DNA from: Inia geoffrensis
Lineage: Eukaryota; Chordata; Mammalia; Artiodactyla; Iniidae
Reading direction: 5' to 3'
Assembly: GCA_036417435.1 (NCBI GenBank)
Contig: CM070911.1
Location: forward strand, 5,270,001-5,334,000
Length of the DNA stretch: 64,000 bases
Positions 23,593 through 35,340 of the stretch are shown here, one piece after another (position 1 is the stretch's first letter; each line of letters begins with the position of its first letter). The notes beneath the pieces were generated by a model, which saw nothing but the letters and a program-made list of their open reading frames with translations, was not told the DNA's origin and searched no databases. The translations under genes and the position numbers were made by a program.

Positions 23593-24990
23593 TAAGAGCA
23601 CAGTCAAAGTCTCAGGGCTGCTCCTGTTTCACCATCAGTGCCAATCAAATTAAACTGCTAGTGCAATTATAAGACTTTGAAATATATTGAATTTAGGTGC
23701 TACAAAAAGATGATGATTTCCATTCATCTTTGCCCCTACCCCCATCCTGGTTTTAGAGTTTATCTGAAAAACTGAAATGAATCATATCACAACAAAGCAG
23801 GTGCTTTGAATCAATAGCAGTTTCTACCAATTCTCTGTGATACTCAACATATTAAAGAAGACTTCTATTTAGCATGGCAGATGATGTTTCCCCCATCTCA
23901 TTAAAATATGTTAAATAAAAATATATTAAAGTAGAATCTCTCAGCATATTATACTGAAGATAGAAATGGGCAATACACCCAAGAAGAGGCAGTACTCTCC
24001 TACTGTACTTTCTATTGCGTGTGGGTACTGAGAAATATGTTCTTGGACTAACTAGCTGTGTGTTAAAACAAGTCCAATGGCTCAAAGAACAGCAAGAAAA
24101 AACTGTTGGACACTCTTATATGGCCTGTCCCTTCTTCTCAAGGATCCTGGGACTTCAGCTGACTATGAAATGAGCCAAGACACAACCAAGAAAATAAAAA
24201 TAAATGAATAAGAATAAACATAGACCTAACTCCTCTTGCTCAGTAGAGGTACTGGCTGAGTAACCAGGGGTCACATGCTTGCTCAATGTGTACACAGCCT
24301 GGAACACAATAAATATTTGAAGTTTTTATTCCCCTTCACCTCCTTCCAATTCAGAGACTTCCAGTTTACACAGTGGTTAAAAAAAAAAAAAAAAAAAGCA
24401 TATAGAGAAGTCTTATATCTTGGGATATTGGCTGTCTAAGAAGATTTTGTTTCTTAATTTAAAAATAAACAAACAAAACTAAACAGTGGCAGGAAGAGTT
24501 CATGCAGTTATGCAGTTTGTGTTGACTTCTCCATAAAATTTGTCCCAAAAAGGAATTTCATACTGCTTCTAGCTCTCTGCTATGGTCAGGGCTGACCAAT
24601 TGGAAGATTCAAACTCAAGCTAGTTTTCCAACCCCTCTGTACAAGGGGGAAATGCAGGCACAGAGGATGCTGATGACCTGGGTGCATCACAAGGTTGGCC
24701 ATGCATCTGTATGGGTTCTCCTTGCTAAAGCATCCCGGAGAGGACTGGGAAGAGAAGGAAAGGGTGACACAGGGAGAAGCCACCCATGGGCAGCAGCCCC
24801 CTCAGTGCTGTAACTCAGGAGTCTGGAGGACCCTCCCCAGGAGATGGCTGAGAGACACAGCTGCTGGCCCTCAGCTGAGCTCACCTTGCTCTTGAGACTG
24901 AGCAGGAAGCAGCTGAGTAAAGGCTGACTTACCAACTCTACCCTCTTCCCGTTTAGTCATCCAACAAGGAGGGAAAAAAATGAAGATCTG
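23593..24990. other. Unique DNA with minor repeat traces
   Basis: A short L2-tail-like 'ggaacacaataaatatttga' lies near 24300 and an A19 run at about 24380. 24590-24930 is GC-richer with frames on both strands, none recognised. Confidence 0.45.
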
Positions 24991-25000
24991 GCAATGCTTT

Positions 25001-25149
25001 ATTCTTTTTATCGAAAGCTTTTTAAATTGATAATGAAAAAGCTAGAATAAATGTTAAGCAAGTTTTATTATTCCATATACACCGACTAAGTTATTTTGAA
25101 AAACTGATAGGTACTAATATTATGTGTTTAATTTATTCCAAAGGGGGGA
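25001..25149 (+). repeat. Left arm of a 149-bp inverted repeat
   Basis: This arm is the reverse complement of 26829-26977. By hand alignment 25028-25149 has 2 mismatches in 122 bp and the outer 27 bp has 4 more plus one short indel. Shared landmarks include 'aaaaagctagaataaatgtt' and 'gaaaaactgataggtactaa'. It ends abruptly inside at the G6 run. Weaker homology may extend outward to about 24992. Not a repeat family I recognise. Confidence 0.9.
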
Positions 25150-26828
25150 GTTTACCTCTAAACACTGTTAACCTCTAAAACACCTTAACTATTTTTAAAT
25201 TATCTCATATGTGACCAAGTGAAGATTTCTAAAATGAATTTAAAATCTGTATTAAATCTTCTCAATGTGACTTTATCAAAATAAAAAACTGAAAAAACTA
25301 TTAATAGGTTTTAAATAAAAAGTTTTCAAATGGGTCAGAATGTTCCCATGAATGAAAAAAGACAGGAACAAATATCATCCAAACTATTTGAAACAAAAAA
25401 GAAAAACAGTCCACATATAATTCAAAGATTATACTCAGGTAATACCAATATATATACATATATATATATGTATATATACCAAATTATATTGAAATATAAT
25501 TCAAAGATTATGTTTAGATTATACTTTAGATATCCCAAGAGAATAAACTGAAAAAAACTATTACACTTAATAAATTAGTTAAGTAAAATAACCAGGTAAA
25601 AAAACAACTACAGAAAATTCAAACATTTTCTTAGAAATTAGCCAAAAGTTTTTAGAAAATATATGTTTTTTAAATAACAATTTTGAGAATAAGAGTAGAA
25701 ATATGAAGTACCTAGCTATAAATTTTGCAGTGTTTATTTACAAAGTATATAAAAACCAGTAAACTAACAAAGCTACTTCAGTGATCTGTAAAAGAAATGT
25801 GAATACACTGAGTGTAATTATTTGGAAGACGGGAAAATGGAATACTATAAATATTAAAAAAAAATAAACCTTTAAAAATTGTTCTATTATTAATTATGTG
25901 AGTAAAATAAGTCAAATCCAATCTTTAATGAAAAAACTAACTATGAGGAGGTGATAAATCACAAGCTGTGGTCTTTGCCACCAAATGGAGAGCAAGGCAG
26001 AAAATGAGGAAAAGACTTACGATTAAAGAGGTAACTGGTGTGTGTAGGGTGGAGCTGGGGGTGGGCGGCCACAGTTCAAAATAAATATTAAAATATTCTT
26101 GAATTTACTTTTATTTTTAAACAGTTTTGAGTAATGTGTCTGTGTCTGTCATTTACAATTGAAAGTGGATAATAACTAATTAATATATGAAAATAAACTC
26201 TAGTCTCTCTAACAGCAGAAACTTTTGCAGTGTTCCGTACTGTCTAACATGATGCAGTTATTGAGCACTTGAAATGTGCCTTGTGCAGCTGAGAAACTGA
26301 ATTTTTAATTTTACTTTACTTTAGTTAATTTAAATTTAAATTATGTGGCTAGTGGCTACTGTTTCAGACAGTGCAGCTCTACCTTAACAAAAACAATAAA
26401 ACACTGCCTTTGCATAACAAATTAGAAATATGTTTGAAAGCATGTTAATGGTGGGGAGCATGTACTGTAAAAAGAATTGTCACAATTTACCTGTTAGAGC
26501 CCGAACTGGCCAAAACTGTCCTTAAAGTAATTTGTCAATTTGTGTCAAGTTCCTAACTTTGGCCCAATAAGTTCATAAACTTCTAGGAATTTATCTACCA
26601 AACTAGTCAGAGATATTGATAATATTTGTGCATAAAAATTATTAATACTGTGGCATTTATAATTTTGTTTTTACTTTGAAATACATTTAAATGAGTAACC
26701 AATGGAAACATGGGTACTTGAAGAAGATTAACTCTTATACATGCATTTAAAGTTAAGTTTGGGGGAGTTATTCATTAAATTGTAAAATATTTACTATATA
26801 GCATATTTTATAAAAAGATACAATTACT
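25150..26828. other. 1.68-kb AT-rich spacer of the inverted repeat
   Basis: No transposase-like frame is visible (largest about 73 codons, low complexity). It holds a TA-rich near-palindrome at about 25448-25480. That is bracketed by an 18-bp direct repeat 'atataattcaaagattat' at 25415-25432 and 25494-25511. A hAT-type MER remnant is at about 26210-26385. Confidence 0.6.
26210..26390. mobile_element. Non-autonomous hAT-type element (MER3-like)
   Basis: 'tgagcacttgaaatgtgcct', 'gctgagaaactgaattttta', 'atttaaattatgtggctagt' and 'ggctactgtttcagacagtg' form a familiar internally deleted hAT-Charlie-type element. It has inverted ends around 'cagtgttccgtactgtct' and 'cagacagtgcagctc'. Subfamily uncertain. 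Confidence 0.55.
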
Positions 26829-26977
26829 TCCCCCCTTTGGAATAAATTAAACACATAATATTAGTACCTATCAGTTTTTCAAAATAACTTAATTGGTGTA
26901 TATGGAATAATAAAACTTGCTTAACATTTATTCTAGCTTTTTCATTATCCATTTAAAAAACCTTCAATAAAAAGAAA
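26829..26977 (-). repeat. Right arm of the 149-bp inverted repeat
   Basis: Reverse complement of 25001-25149, beginning at the C6 run and ending near 'aaagaaat'. Arm lengths are equal and identity is about 96% overall and about 98% in the core. That is much higher than for the old repeats around it, suggesting either recent duplication or gene conversion between the arms. Confidence 0.9.
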
Positions 26978-29480
26978 TAAATTACAATAGCATTATGAAT
27001 GAAAATAAGCTTTCAAATATTAATAGCAACTTACAGCTCACAAAGTATTTTCGTATTTTTTATTTCTTTTTATCTTTCTGTAGCCTATAAAGATAAAGCT
27101 CAGTGGAACTAATTTATTTGACCAAATCATACCTTTTTTAAACAGTATAGCCCAAAAGAGACTTTAGCTGTTATATTTGTTGTTATTTAAACTAATTTTA
27201 AGTTTAGTAAGGTCTCAGAGGTGGTATGAGTCTCTCCGTTCCTCAGTTTGAATCTTCTGATAAGCTACAATCATCTGGTAAATAAACTCCTCATAAAGGA
27301 ATCACACTGTCAATTTGGAAAGTTGAATTCATTTTGCAGCAGAAAAGATTCTCTCTAGTTTCATGTCTTTGGAGAGATGTTCAATTAATCCACACAGGCC
27401 ATGCTTTGTGAATGTTTTCTAGCCTGTCACCACACAACTTCTCTAAGATAAAACGATTAAATAGATAAAGATCCAGACATACAGATTGTCTCATGCAAAC
27501 TGCACTCATGCTTATTAGGTGGACAGTTTTTTCATAATTCAGCCAGAAAATTTAACACTCTCTTTCGTGCAATTAAATAGAAACTAGATTAATCACCTGA
27601 ATCACATTAATCTCTAGAAGGTGGGCAACATACATTTAGGAAGAGATTTACCCCTATTAGTTTACCATGGGAACAAGCTTACTAGTAAATAAAAACTTAG
27701 GACTCTTATGGTACCTTACTAAAATAACCCAAGATATTTGAAGAAAATTTTCTCAGGAGTTTTCCCAAATAGTAACACTGTCTTCTTTTGATGTTAAGTC
27801 CAATTTCCAGATGGAGATTTGTTTAAAGGCTCAACTTATTCTGTCATTGACTGTTAAGATTAGAGGAGATGACGAAGAGCAGATGGCCTAACCTTGCCAC
27901 ATCACAAATGAGAACACAGGTAGAACAATGAGGTGATTGCCCAGGTCATCCACTTGGCATCAGACATGACACTGGAAACCAACTGTTCTAAATCCCTCCT
28001 TGATCTTTGTTACTGAAATCCACCCACAGGAGCAAAGGCAGACCAACCCATCTTTCCTAAATTCCACATGAATACATTTTCAATCAGCTCTCTGATTAAA
28101 TACACATCTTAAAATAAAATGTGGTGACTTTTTCTCAGCCCTGTTGTAGCATGCCTTATGGGGAGATACAAGACATTGAAAACCTCTGATTAAACTTTCA
28201 GGTATCACAGTGCAAAAAATCAGTAGACAGTGTTAATAGATTGGTATTCATTCTCTTTCTACCATTTGCATGGAACAGAACAGTTTTTATATCCTCAGAT
28301 AGAATGTCTTTTTAAATAATAATACAAAATATTCCTCAAGTTTGTAGAGTGCTTTCCGTAGTTATATACTATCCCATTTTAGGGTGCTTTGTTCTGATAG
28401 GTAACTAAAACAGAAAAGTGGTTTGGAAATGGGGCACTGCTGTCAAAAAGACCTAATTGTTGATGAAGGCTGCAAGTGCAGTGATACAGCTGATGCGGGA
28501 GGCTTAAAAGGCTCCGTGTTTTGTAGTAATGAAACAAGTGTCAAAGCTGATGTTTGCATTTACCTGGAAAAAAAAAAAAGAAAAAAAGAGTACCAAATTA
28601 ACCCACGCATGCAGATAACATGTCTAGGCAGAATACTGAAAGTGCCAATTGGCTTCTGTTAGTCGCATATGATAAGATATGGAAAGATGAAATTGAGCTA
28701 AAGAGAGAACTATTCAGTATGCGAACAGAATTTCCAATCCAGACTTACTAAGTTGAAAAATAAAACTGTTTCACATTTCCAGGCTCTCCAGCTGGCACAA
28801 GATGCTCAAAATAAAAAATGGCCCCAGGGTAAAGAGTAAATCAAGGATGTGGTCATAAGACCCTTTGTTAAGACCCCAGAAAGACCCTCACCTAATAGAT
28901 TCTCTCAACTATAGGAAAAAGCACTTTTAAAGATCTTAAAAGTATTATTTCACTGCAGCTGTATACTTGAACCAAAGTGGAGAGAGTTCACTCAAAAAGA
29001 ATTATGGCCATGGCCTTTGGGACATGGAATGAATCACAATCAGATTTGTAGAAAGCCCACACAAAATTTAAAGGTTTCGTACAAGTTTGGACTAAAAGGG
29101 GCATAAACCATTCAGAACGAAAAGATACCTGTGGGGTTCTCAATTATCTACAGTCAAGAAGGAGCCTGAGAGAACTGCTCTGGTGAGAACATGGGCTATT
29201 TCTTATGGGAAAGAAAAGATGTTTCAGAGGGAAGAATCCCCAGAGGGTGGAACCCAAAACCATAGAAAATCATGAGTTGGAGAATTACTTTTGAGGGGCA
29301 GAATTGGGTTTAATCAAGGAAGATTCCCTGCTACCAGACATGGACCCTGACATGTGATAAGCTAGATTTCAGAATTGCTATGTACCAGTGACCTCTGTGC
29401 CTCCTATCTCTACCCTTTCTATTCAGTGTCCATTGCAGTTATCTTGCCCCTATCTCACCATTGTGGGTAGGTGTGTGAAA
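26978..29480. other. Repeat-poor, AT-rich non-coding block
   Basis: About 2.5 kb with almost no recognisable transposon except a weak antisense MIR-like trace at 27840-28000 and an A/G run at 28568-28590. No long frame. It contains several TAAT cores and 'gttcaattaatccacacagg'. Candidate regulatory or conserved sequence only by its lack of repeats. Confidence 0.5.
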
Positions 29481-29501
29481 GGCGACTTGCATGTCTTTTT
29501 A

Positions 29502-29823
29502 TTTATTTATTAAAAAAATTTTTTTTTTAATTTTTTATCTTTGGCTGCACGCTGACTTTCTCTAGTTGCAGTGAGCAGGGGCTACTCTTCATTTTGGTGC
29601 GCGGGCTTCTCATTGTGGTGGCTTCTCTTGCTGCAGAGCACAGGCTCTGGGCACGCGGGCTTCAGTAGTTGCGGTGCACGGGCTCTAGAGTGCAGGCTCC
29701 GTAGTTGTGGTCCACAGGCTTAGTTGCTCCGCAGCATGTGGGATCTTCTCAGATCAGGGCTCAAACCCGTGTCGCCTGCATTGGCAGGCTGATTCTTAAC
29801 CGCCACGCTACCAGGGAAGCCCA
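29502..29823 (-). mobile_element. CHR-1: CHR-1-type (long) cetartiodactyl SINE
   Basis: The reversed SINE starts with T-rich tail sequence, then 'tatctttggctgcac', 'ctctagttgcagtgagcagg', 'tcaaacccgtgtcgcctgca' (B box, reversed) and 'ctaccagggaagccc' (head, reversed). A 15-bp TSD with one mismatch ('ttgcatgtcttttta' / 'ttgcgtgtcttttta') is at 29487-29501 and 29824-29838. It is 322 bp, longer than the CHR-2 copies here. The 109-codon antisense frame across it is not a gene. Confidence 0.9.
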
Positions 29824-30059
29824 TTGCGTGTCTTTTTAATTCACAAATCTCTAGGTCAAAAAGAGAATCATCCACAGAGCCTGCTCCATATCTGGGTCTG
29901 CTATAGGTCATAATATCATGGATTTCAAAGTCACTGTTGTGACCTGATGAGTTCAGCATGGGGGTCTTGTTAGGGTGTGAGTGTGTTTTGCATATAGACG
30001 GGTGTGAATAACTGGGGCCTGACTGTGGACTGTTGTAGGTTGCTACCAAAATGGTGTAC

Positions 30060-30475
30060 CTGGTGAATCAAACCTCCCAATAACCACACCTTTGTATAAT
30101 CAGCTCTCAAAACCTCTGGGTTTGGCCATGGCACCTGTTCTGGCCCTTGGGCATCAGCAAATATGTTTCAGGCATATGCTTAATAAGCTGCTATGTGTTG
30201 GGGTCTTGCCTTTTGGGAAAACAACTGCCACCACGTGAGGAAGCTCAGTCCAGACCAGCCCTCTTAAAGATGGAGTACTAAGGAGAGAAAGTCCCAGCTG
30301 AGCCCAGTCCCAAGCTGTACCCCAGCTGAATGCCATCATATAAGATAGCCCATGTGAATCCAGCAAAAGAACCACCAGCCAACCCAGAGAATCATGACAA
30401 ATGATAAATCCTTATTTTAAGCACTATCTGGGGCAGTTTCCTTCTCAGCAAAAGGTGACTGAAACAGATTTTCAA
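30060..30475 (+). mobile_element. MLT1: Old MLT1-type LTR (ERVL-MaLR)
   Basis: 'ccagctgagcccagtcccaa', 'aacccagagaatcatgacaa', 'ataaatccttattttaagca' and a decayed end fit the 3' half of older MLT1 LTRs. The 5' half is weak. No internal genes. Confidence 0.55.
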
Positions 30476-30479
30476 CAGC

Positions 30480-32270
30480 AACAGAAGAAGATAGAAGAAA
30501 ATGAGTAACATCTTCAAAATCATTGTGGAAAAAATTATGTTTCACCTGGAATCCTATTTGTATTCAAACCATCAATTAAGCAAAAGTGTAGAATGATGCC
30601 TTCAGATAAACAAATTATCAAAATTTTGCTTCCCATGTACTCTTTGCTGGAGGATGAATGCCAATAAATGAGGAATTAACCATGAAAAAAAAAAAAGAGA
30701 TGGATTCCAGGTAAAAAATATTTAACCCAAAAGAAATAAAAAGCAAATAGTCAAATTCCCAGGATGATGATAAAGGGAATGGCATGGGAACCCTTATGTA
30801 CAGACCTAGCATAGGTGAAGGAGGAGGAAAATAGAGACTCCTAACGGATGTCTTCTGAAAAAAACAAAAAAGAAACAAACAAACAAAAAACAGTATGTTA
30901 AGAGGAAATTTACCCTTCAGTTAGGGACGTGTAGAATGCTATGACTATTTAAAGATCTAAATGGATAAAAGATATAAAACATTAAAACAAAACAAAACAA
31001 AATTTACAGAAAGGAAATTGATCTTCATAATGTACAGAAACCATCACTATTGGGGAAGAGGGTTGTGTGAGTGTACATGCATGTGTGCACATGTCTGCAT
31101 TAGGGGTGGGGCTTCTCAGAGAGCTGATTCCTCATCTTACACATTAGAAAGTCAGTAGATAATACCTAAAAAGGAAAAATCAAGACATAGATGCATATGG
31201 ATCCCTTATAGAAATATATGGGTCATCACAGCAAAAATCAACTAGACCAGTTGGAAGTGGCCACCTCTTTGAGGTGGGACTAGAAGTGAGAGAGGTGAAA
31301 TGTAGTCTACTGTTTTTGTTATAATCATTACAAAGCTACTTGACTCTATAAACAACGTGTTTGAACATCTTTGACAACATTAAAAGAAAATTTTATTATC
31401 TGAACATCTGTGTTTGTGATTAACAGTTCCTATTCTTCTGGATTAGCTGATAGTCCACGGATGCTTTGGGGAAAGGGATAAGAAGTAACAGGAGGGTCCA
31501 CACATGGCCCAGAAAATGGAAATTCTGGAAAGAGTGGAGAACATTATCTTTAACTTACCAACTCATTTAGTGCATGTCCAGGTTGCCAAGAACACACTGC
31601 AAGGCGTAGACAATTCAGTGCATGTTTCATAACCTTCCGTGAGCTAAGGAATGTAGGTGAGCAATGAGAGAGGTAGTGCCTGAGGATGGGTTTAGGCTTC
31701 CCTTCCATACACTCTCTTCAAAGGATGGCTAAAATCAGATCCTTGAACAGAATTTACGTACGTAGAATAAATGGAAGACCATGAGGTCATGAAGCAAAGG
31801 ATAATTAAATTTTAACTGCTGGAGGGAGGAAGACAAGTAGTCTTGAAGGCACGGGGGAAAAATGAAGAGGGAAAAAGCCAAGGAGGCAGAAGAGAGATGA
31901 ACAGAGAATGATTCATGTAGCTCGGAGCCAGGTGAAGAGCCCACAGAGGAGAAGAGCAGCTGCCACTCAGGGCTCGTTCCCAGTTTGCAGGCTCTATTAC
32001 AAATGAGATCACTTCAATTAAATAAGTGTATGTGGTATAATCATGTACTGCTACCCCTTCATTTTCTAAATTGCTGTCCCCAGGACAGAGGTCAGAGAAC
32101 AGAAAGAACATCTGCTGTAAAATAAATCAGAGAAGCTCTGGTTCACTGCTCCTGCATCCGTCAAAATATATGCTGGTTTCTGCAACCTCCGCTCAGGGAG
32201 AACAGCCTGCCTGGTTCCCCGGGAACTTCGGCCAATGTCTCAGGTATTTCCAGGTCATGCATTGATTTGT
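30480..32270. other. Unique non-coding DNA
   Basis: About 1.8 kb without a convincing repeat. It has A-rich tracts at 30686 and 30858-30890 and a purine-rich segment at 31830-31900. Frames up to 99 codons on the minus strand are unrecognised. Confidence 0.45.
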
Positions 32271-32274
32271 TCCC

Positions 32275-32460
32275 ATATTCAACAAGTATTATTGATCTCC
32301 TACTGTGATAACAGGCACAGTTTCTGCACTCGTGGACATATTATTCAAGGGGATGGACACAGACCATAAACAAGTAAACAAACAAGGAGCACACCTGATA
32401 GTGATAAGTGTTACGCAGGGAAATAAAATAGCAGAGAGCTGTTACAAAGATAACAATGAA
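32275..32460 (-). repeat. L2: L2 LINE 3' end, antisense
   Basis: 'caacaagtattattgatctc', 'tactgtgataacaggcacag' and 'gtgataagtgttacgcaggg' are reversed L2 tail and upstream sequence. Confidence 0.6.
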
Positions 32461-32689
32461 CTTTGTCAGGCAGCCTTCCAATATTGCTTCCAGGGTTCCA
32501 GGGAGCTCCAGCTCTTGGTATTCACACCCTTGTGCAGTCCACAATCCTTGAGATTAGACTAGTAATTTAGTGCTAGAAATAAAATAGAGCAAAAATGATA
32601 GAACATCACTTCCGTTATTAGGTTATAAAAGAATATGACTTCTGCCTCCTTCAGACTCTCTCTCTGCCTCTTCGCTCAGGTTTGCTTTC

Positions 32690-33000
32690 ATGAAGAAAGC
32701 TGCCACATTGTGAATATCTCTTTGGAGAGGGAAGAAACTAAAAGTGGCCATCAAGGAATGGAGGCCATCCATGCAACACCCCTGAAGGAACTGACTATCT
32801 CAGTCACCACATGAGTGAGCTGGTAATCTGATCTTTCCTGAGCCCAGCCTTCAGAAGAGACAGTCTGCAGCCCTTGTCAACATTGTGTGTGAAGTCTTGT
32901 GAGAGACCCTGAAGCAGAGGACCCAGCTACGTCATGCAGACACAAAAACCAGTCCCTTCTCAACAGAATCACACCCCTTCAAAAAAAAAAAAATTAAGTA
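32690..33000 (+). mobile_element. MaLR/ERVL-like LTR remnant
   Basis: 'ggccatcaaggaatggaggc', 'caccacatgagtgagctggt', 'cagccttcagaagagacagt' and 'tgtgagagaccctgaagcag' to 'ggacccagctacgtcatgc' match a common old mammalian LTR. Subfamily not resolved. It ends in an A13 run. Confidence 0.6.
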
Positions 33001-33207
33001 TTTATATTACGTACACAATTTTTCCTTGGGAATTTTAATATCTTTATAAGGATGAGCCTTCTTATTCGAAAATATAAGCATTTGTTCCATTGGGCACACT
33101 TGTATTTTTTTTGTCCCTCAGGAGTAGGTTTCAAATTTTCTTCCTGTAGGTCACGTACATCCCCAGTTTATTCTTAAGAATTTTGTTCTGTTGTTTTTGT
33201 TCATGTG

Positions 33208-33209
33208 TT

Positions 33210-33263
<54 letters not shown>

Positions 33264-33345
33264 CATATATATATATATAAACAAAATATACATATATATA
33301 TTTTGTTCGTGTGTGTGTGTATATATATGTTTATATATAAATATA
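33208..33345. repeat. TA-rich palindromic microsatellite
   Basis: Long alternating (TA)n/(TACA/TATG)n array. A near-palindrome 'aacaaaatatac...tatattttgtt' lies at about 33279-33306, then a short GTGT run. Frames on both strands (81 and 98 codons) are Tyr/Ile low-complexity artefacts. Such tracts can form cruciforms and are often misassembled. Confidence 0.95.
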
Positions 33346-33539
33346 TAATGTTTACATATGTAAGCTACATATTTCATTATTTTAATAAACCCTTTCTTTA
33401 TTATAAAATGTACATAACCCTTTATTAGCCGGATTTTCTTACTGTTTACAATATTTTTTTCATATAGGAATATAAGCATATCATCCACAGTCATCAACTT
33501 TATTACCTGCTTACAAAGTTGTAAGTCTTTGGTTTCTTT

Positions 33540-33690
33540 CTCTTATCTAATTGCGTTGGCCAGAATGTCAGGAAGTAGTCACTAGAAAATATAATGCAAG
33601 GTGCAGGGGATGTAAAAATAAATTAGATCCTCTAGGTCCCTGTCCTCACAGGGTTGAATGAAAGGTTGACGCTTAAAGGGAAAGAGCCTG
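33540..33690 (-). repeat. L2: L2 LINE, antisense remnant
   Basis: 'ggtgcaggggatgtaaaaat' and 'ggtccctgtcctcacagggt' match the reversed L2 3' region. Confidence 0.5.
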
Positions 33691-33754
33691 AGTAAATGTG
33701 AACACTCTCACTTACCCAGCTTTCCTTTTCTTTAGGGCATGTTGCCCTGGCTGT

Positions 33755-33895
33755 CATCTATTACAGAATTATTTAGGAGTTTCGGTCTCTGTCCCCCATA
33801 AAACATAAACTCTACTGGGGCAACATTCTGTCTTTGAGGTCATCAGTGTTTCCTCAGGGCCCAGAACATGTAGGTATTCACTCAGTATTTGGAGA
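33755..33895 (+). repeat. L2: L2 LINE 3' end
   Basis: 'acataaactctactggggca', 'cattctgtctttgaggtcat' and 'gggcccagaacatgtaggta' then 'ttcactcagtatttgg' are sense L2 tail. Confidence 0.6.
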
Positions 33896-33904
33896 AGGAT
33901 TAAA

Positions 33905-34135
33905 GCAGGAGTGGGCAAATCCAGGTGCAAGCCAAATCCCACCGGGGCTGCTTTTGTGAAGTAAACTTCATCAAACACAGCTTATCCCACTGGCCTGCAC
34001 ATTCTCCCTGGCTACCTTTGCACTGTTCAGCAAATTTGAATGATTGCAGCAGAAACCGTATGGCTCACAAAACCTAAAATAGCTAGTATCTCACCATTTA
34101 TGAAAAATGTCTAGTGACCTCTGAGTCAAAGGATG
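33905..34135. mobile_element. Non-autonomous hAT-type MER element
   Basis: 'gtgggcaaatccaggtgcaa', 'gaaaccgtatggctcacaaa', 'cctaaaatagctagtatctc' and 'ccatttatgaaaaatgtcta' belong to the same element family as 60615-60875, in the opposite orientation. Family identity (hAT-Charlie or Tip100) is by recall. No transposase. Confidence 0.55.
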
Positions 34136-34189
34136 AATACCCAAAACCAAGATCTTCTTTTATAATAGTTCTAATCTGGTAGAATTATC

Positions 34190-35165
34190 TGTTTAACTCC
34201 TGGTAGAACTGGAGGTGATGGACCCTGCTTTCTTCCTACCAAAAGATTCTGCCTTTTTGCTGCTCAACTTAAGGGCAGGTGTCATTTTTTCAGGGAGCAT
34301 GTTGCCTCTCATGCACCATGACATCTCAGGGTGCTTGCTGAGGGGTAACCAGGGAAGGTGGAATGGCAGGATTTGGGCATCAGATGACAAGGAGCAGCAG
34401 TGGCAGAGAAAGCCCGATACCCCAAGGTGGGGGAACACCAGGGCCAGGGAAGGCATGGCTCCCCCCAACTCCCACCCCCGGGAAATGGGCCTGGCTCTCC
34501 GTCTCCTCGGCACACTACACCCAGCGCCCTCCCCGGGTCCCCATGGCTGTGTGCTCTGTGTTAGCTCCACAGAAGATCCAGTAAATGTCACCCTGCAATG
34601 CTCTCCATTACCAAATTAGTCCTCGTCTCTGTCAGCTGCTGTCTGGCAGCCGTCACAGCCTCCCAGCAGCTCCCAGCCCAGAGCTTGTTTACTGCGGAGC
34701 AGCACAGGCTTGTGCTCTTGAGGAACCACAGACCCTGAGACAGATTTCAGAGGGGACCTTGGAGCAGAGCATCAGGGCCCAGCGTTGCTACCAAATAAGG
34801 CCACTCTGACCCCTACAGCTGGTCCACAAGGCCGCAAGGGCTGAGCCCTGCCCTCCCAGAGAGCACGCGTCTCCCTCGGCCCCTCTCCTGCTCACGATGC
34901 GGAGCCTGGGGTGTCTCACCGGCAGATAATCCATCACAGGTCCTGGGCTCCGGCAGGCCATTTCTCTGGGATGTGCAGGAACCACCTGTGTTTGCTGTCA
35001 GATAGTGGTGCATCCCTGCTGGGCTGCTTGCGCCACGTGACAACTGTGATGCTCCTGCTGGAGCCTGCATCATCTGTGGGAACAGGCAGCAGGGCCTCCT
35101 GAGCTTCACCCACCAGTGGCCTCTAGATTTTGGGGTTTGACTCCCCTGAGCACGTTCATTCCTCA
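34190..35165. other. GC-rich non-coding patch
   Basis: This roughly 1-kb segment is clearly GC-richer than its surroundings and carries overlapping frames up to 134 codons on both strands (34193-34619). The composition explains these. No domain, signal peptide or conserved exon was recognised. CpG density looks too low for a convincing CpG-island promoter. Confidence 0.5.
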
Positions 35166-35299
35166 TTCCAGCTGATAGTGTTTATTGAATAAATGAATTC
35201 CGCTCAGCGTGATTAAAAATTTGCTAAAAGTAATAAAACCTATTATATGAGCACCTTGCCCACAGAACACACATGCACTTGACTTACATATGCCACACA

Positions 35300-35304
35300 G
35301 CACG

Positions 35305-35340
<36 letters not shown>

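Noticed and set aside
33183..33497. Tyr/Ile-rich frames of 81-98 codons
   Set aside because: Translations of the TA microsatellite.
34193..34619. Opposed 132- and 134-codon frames in a GC-rich patch
   Set aside because: Both strands are open because of composition. No domain, and no CpG-island or splice context was convincing.
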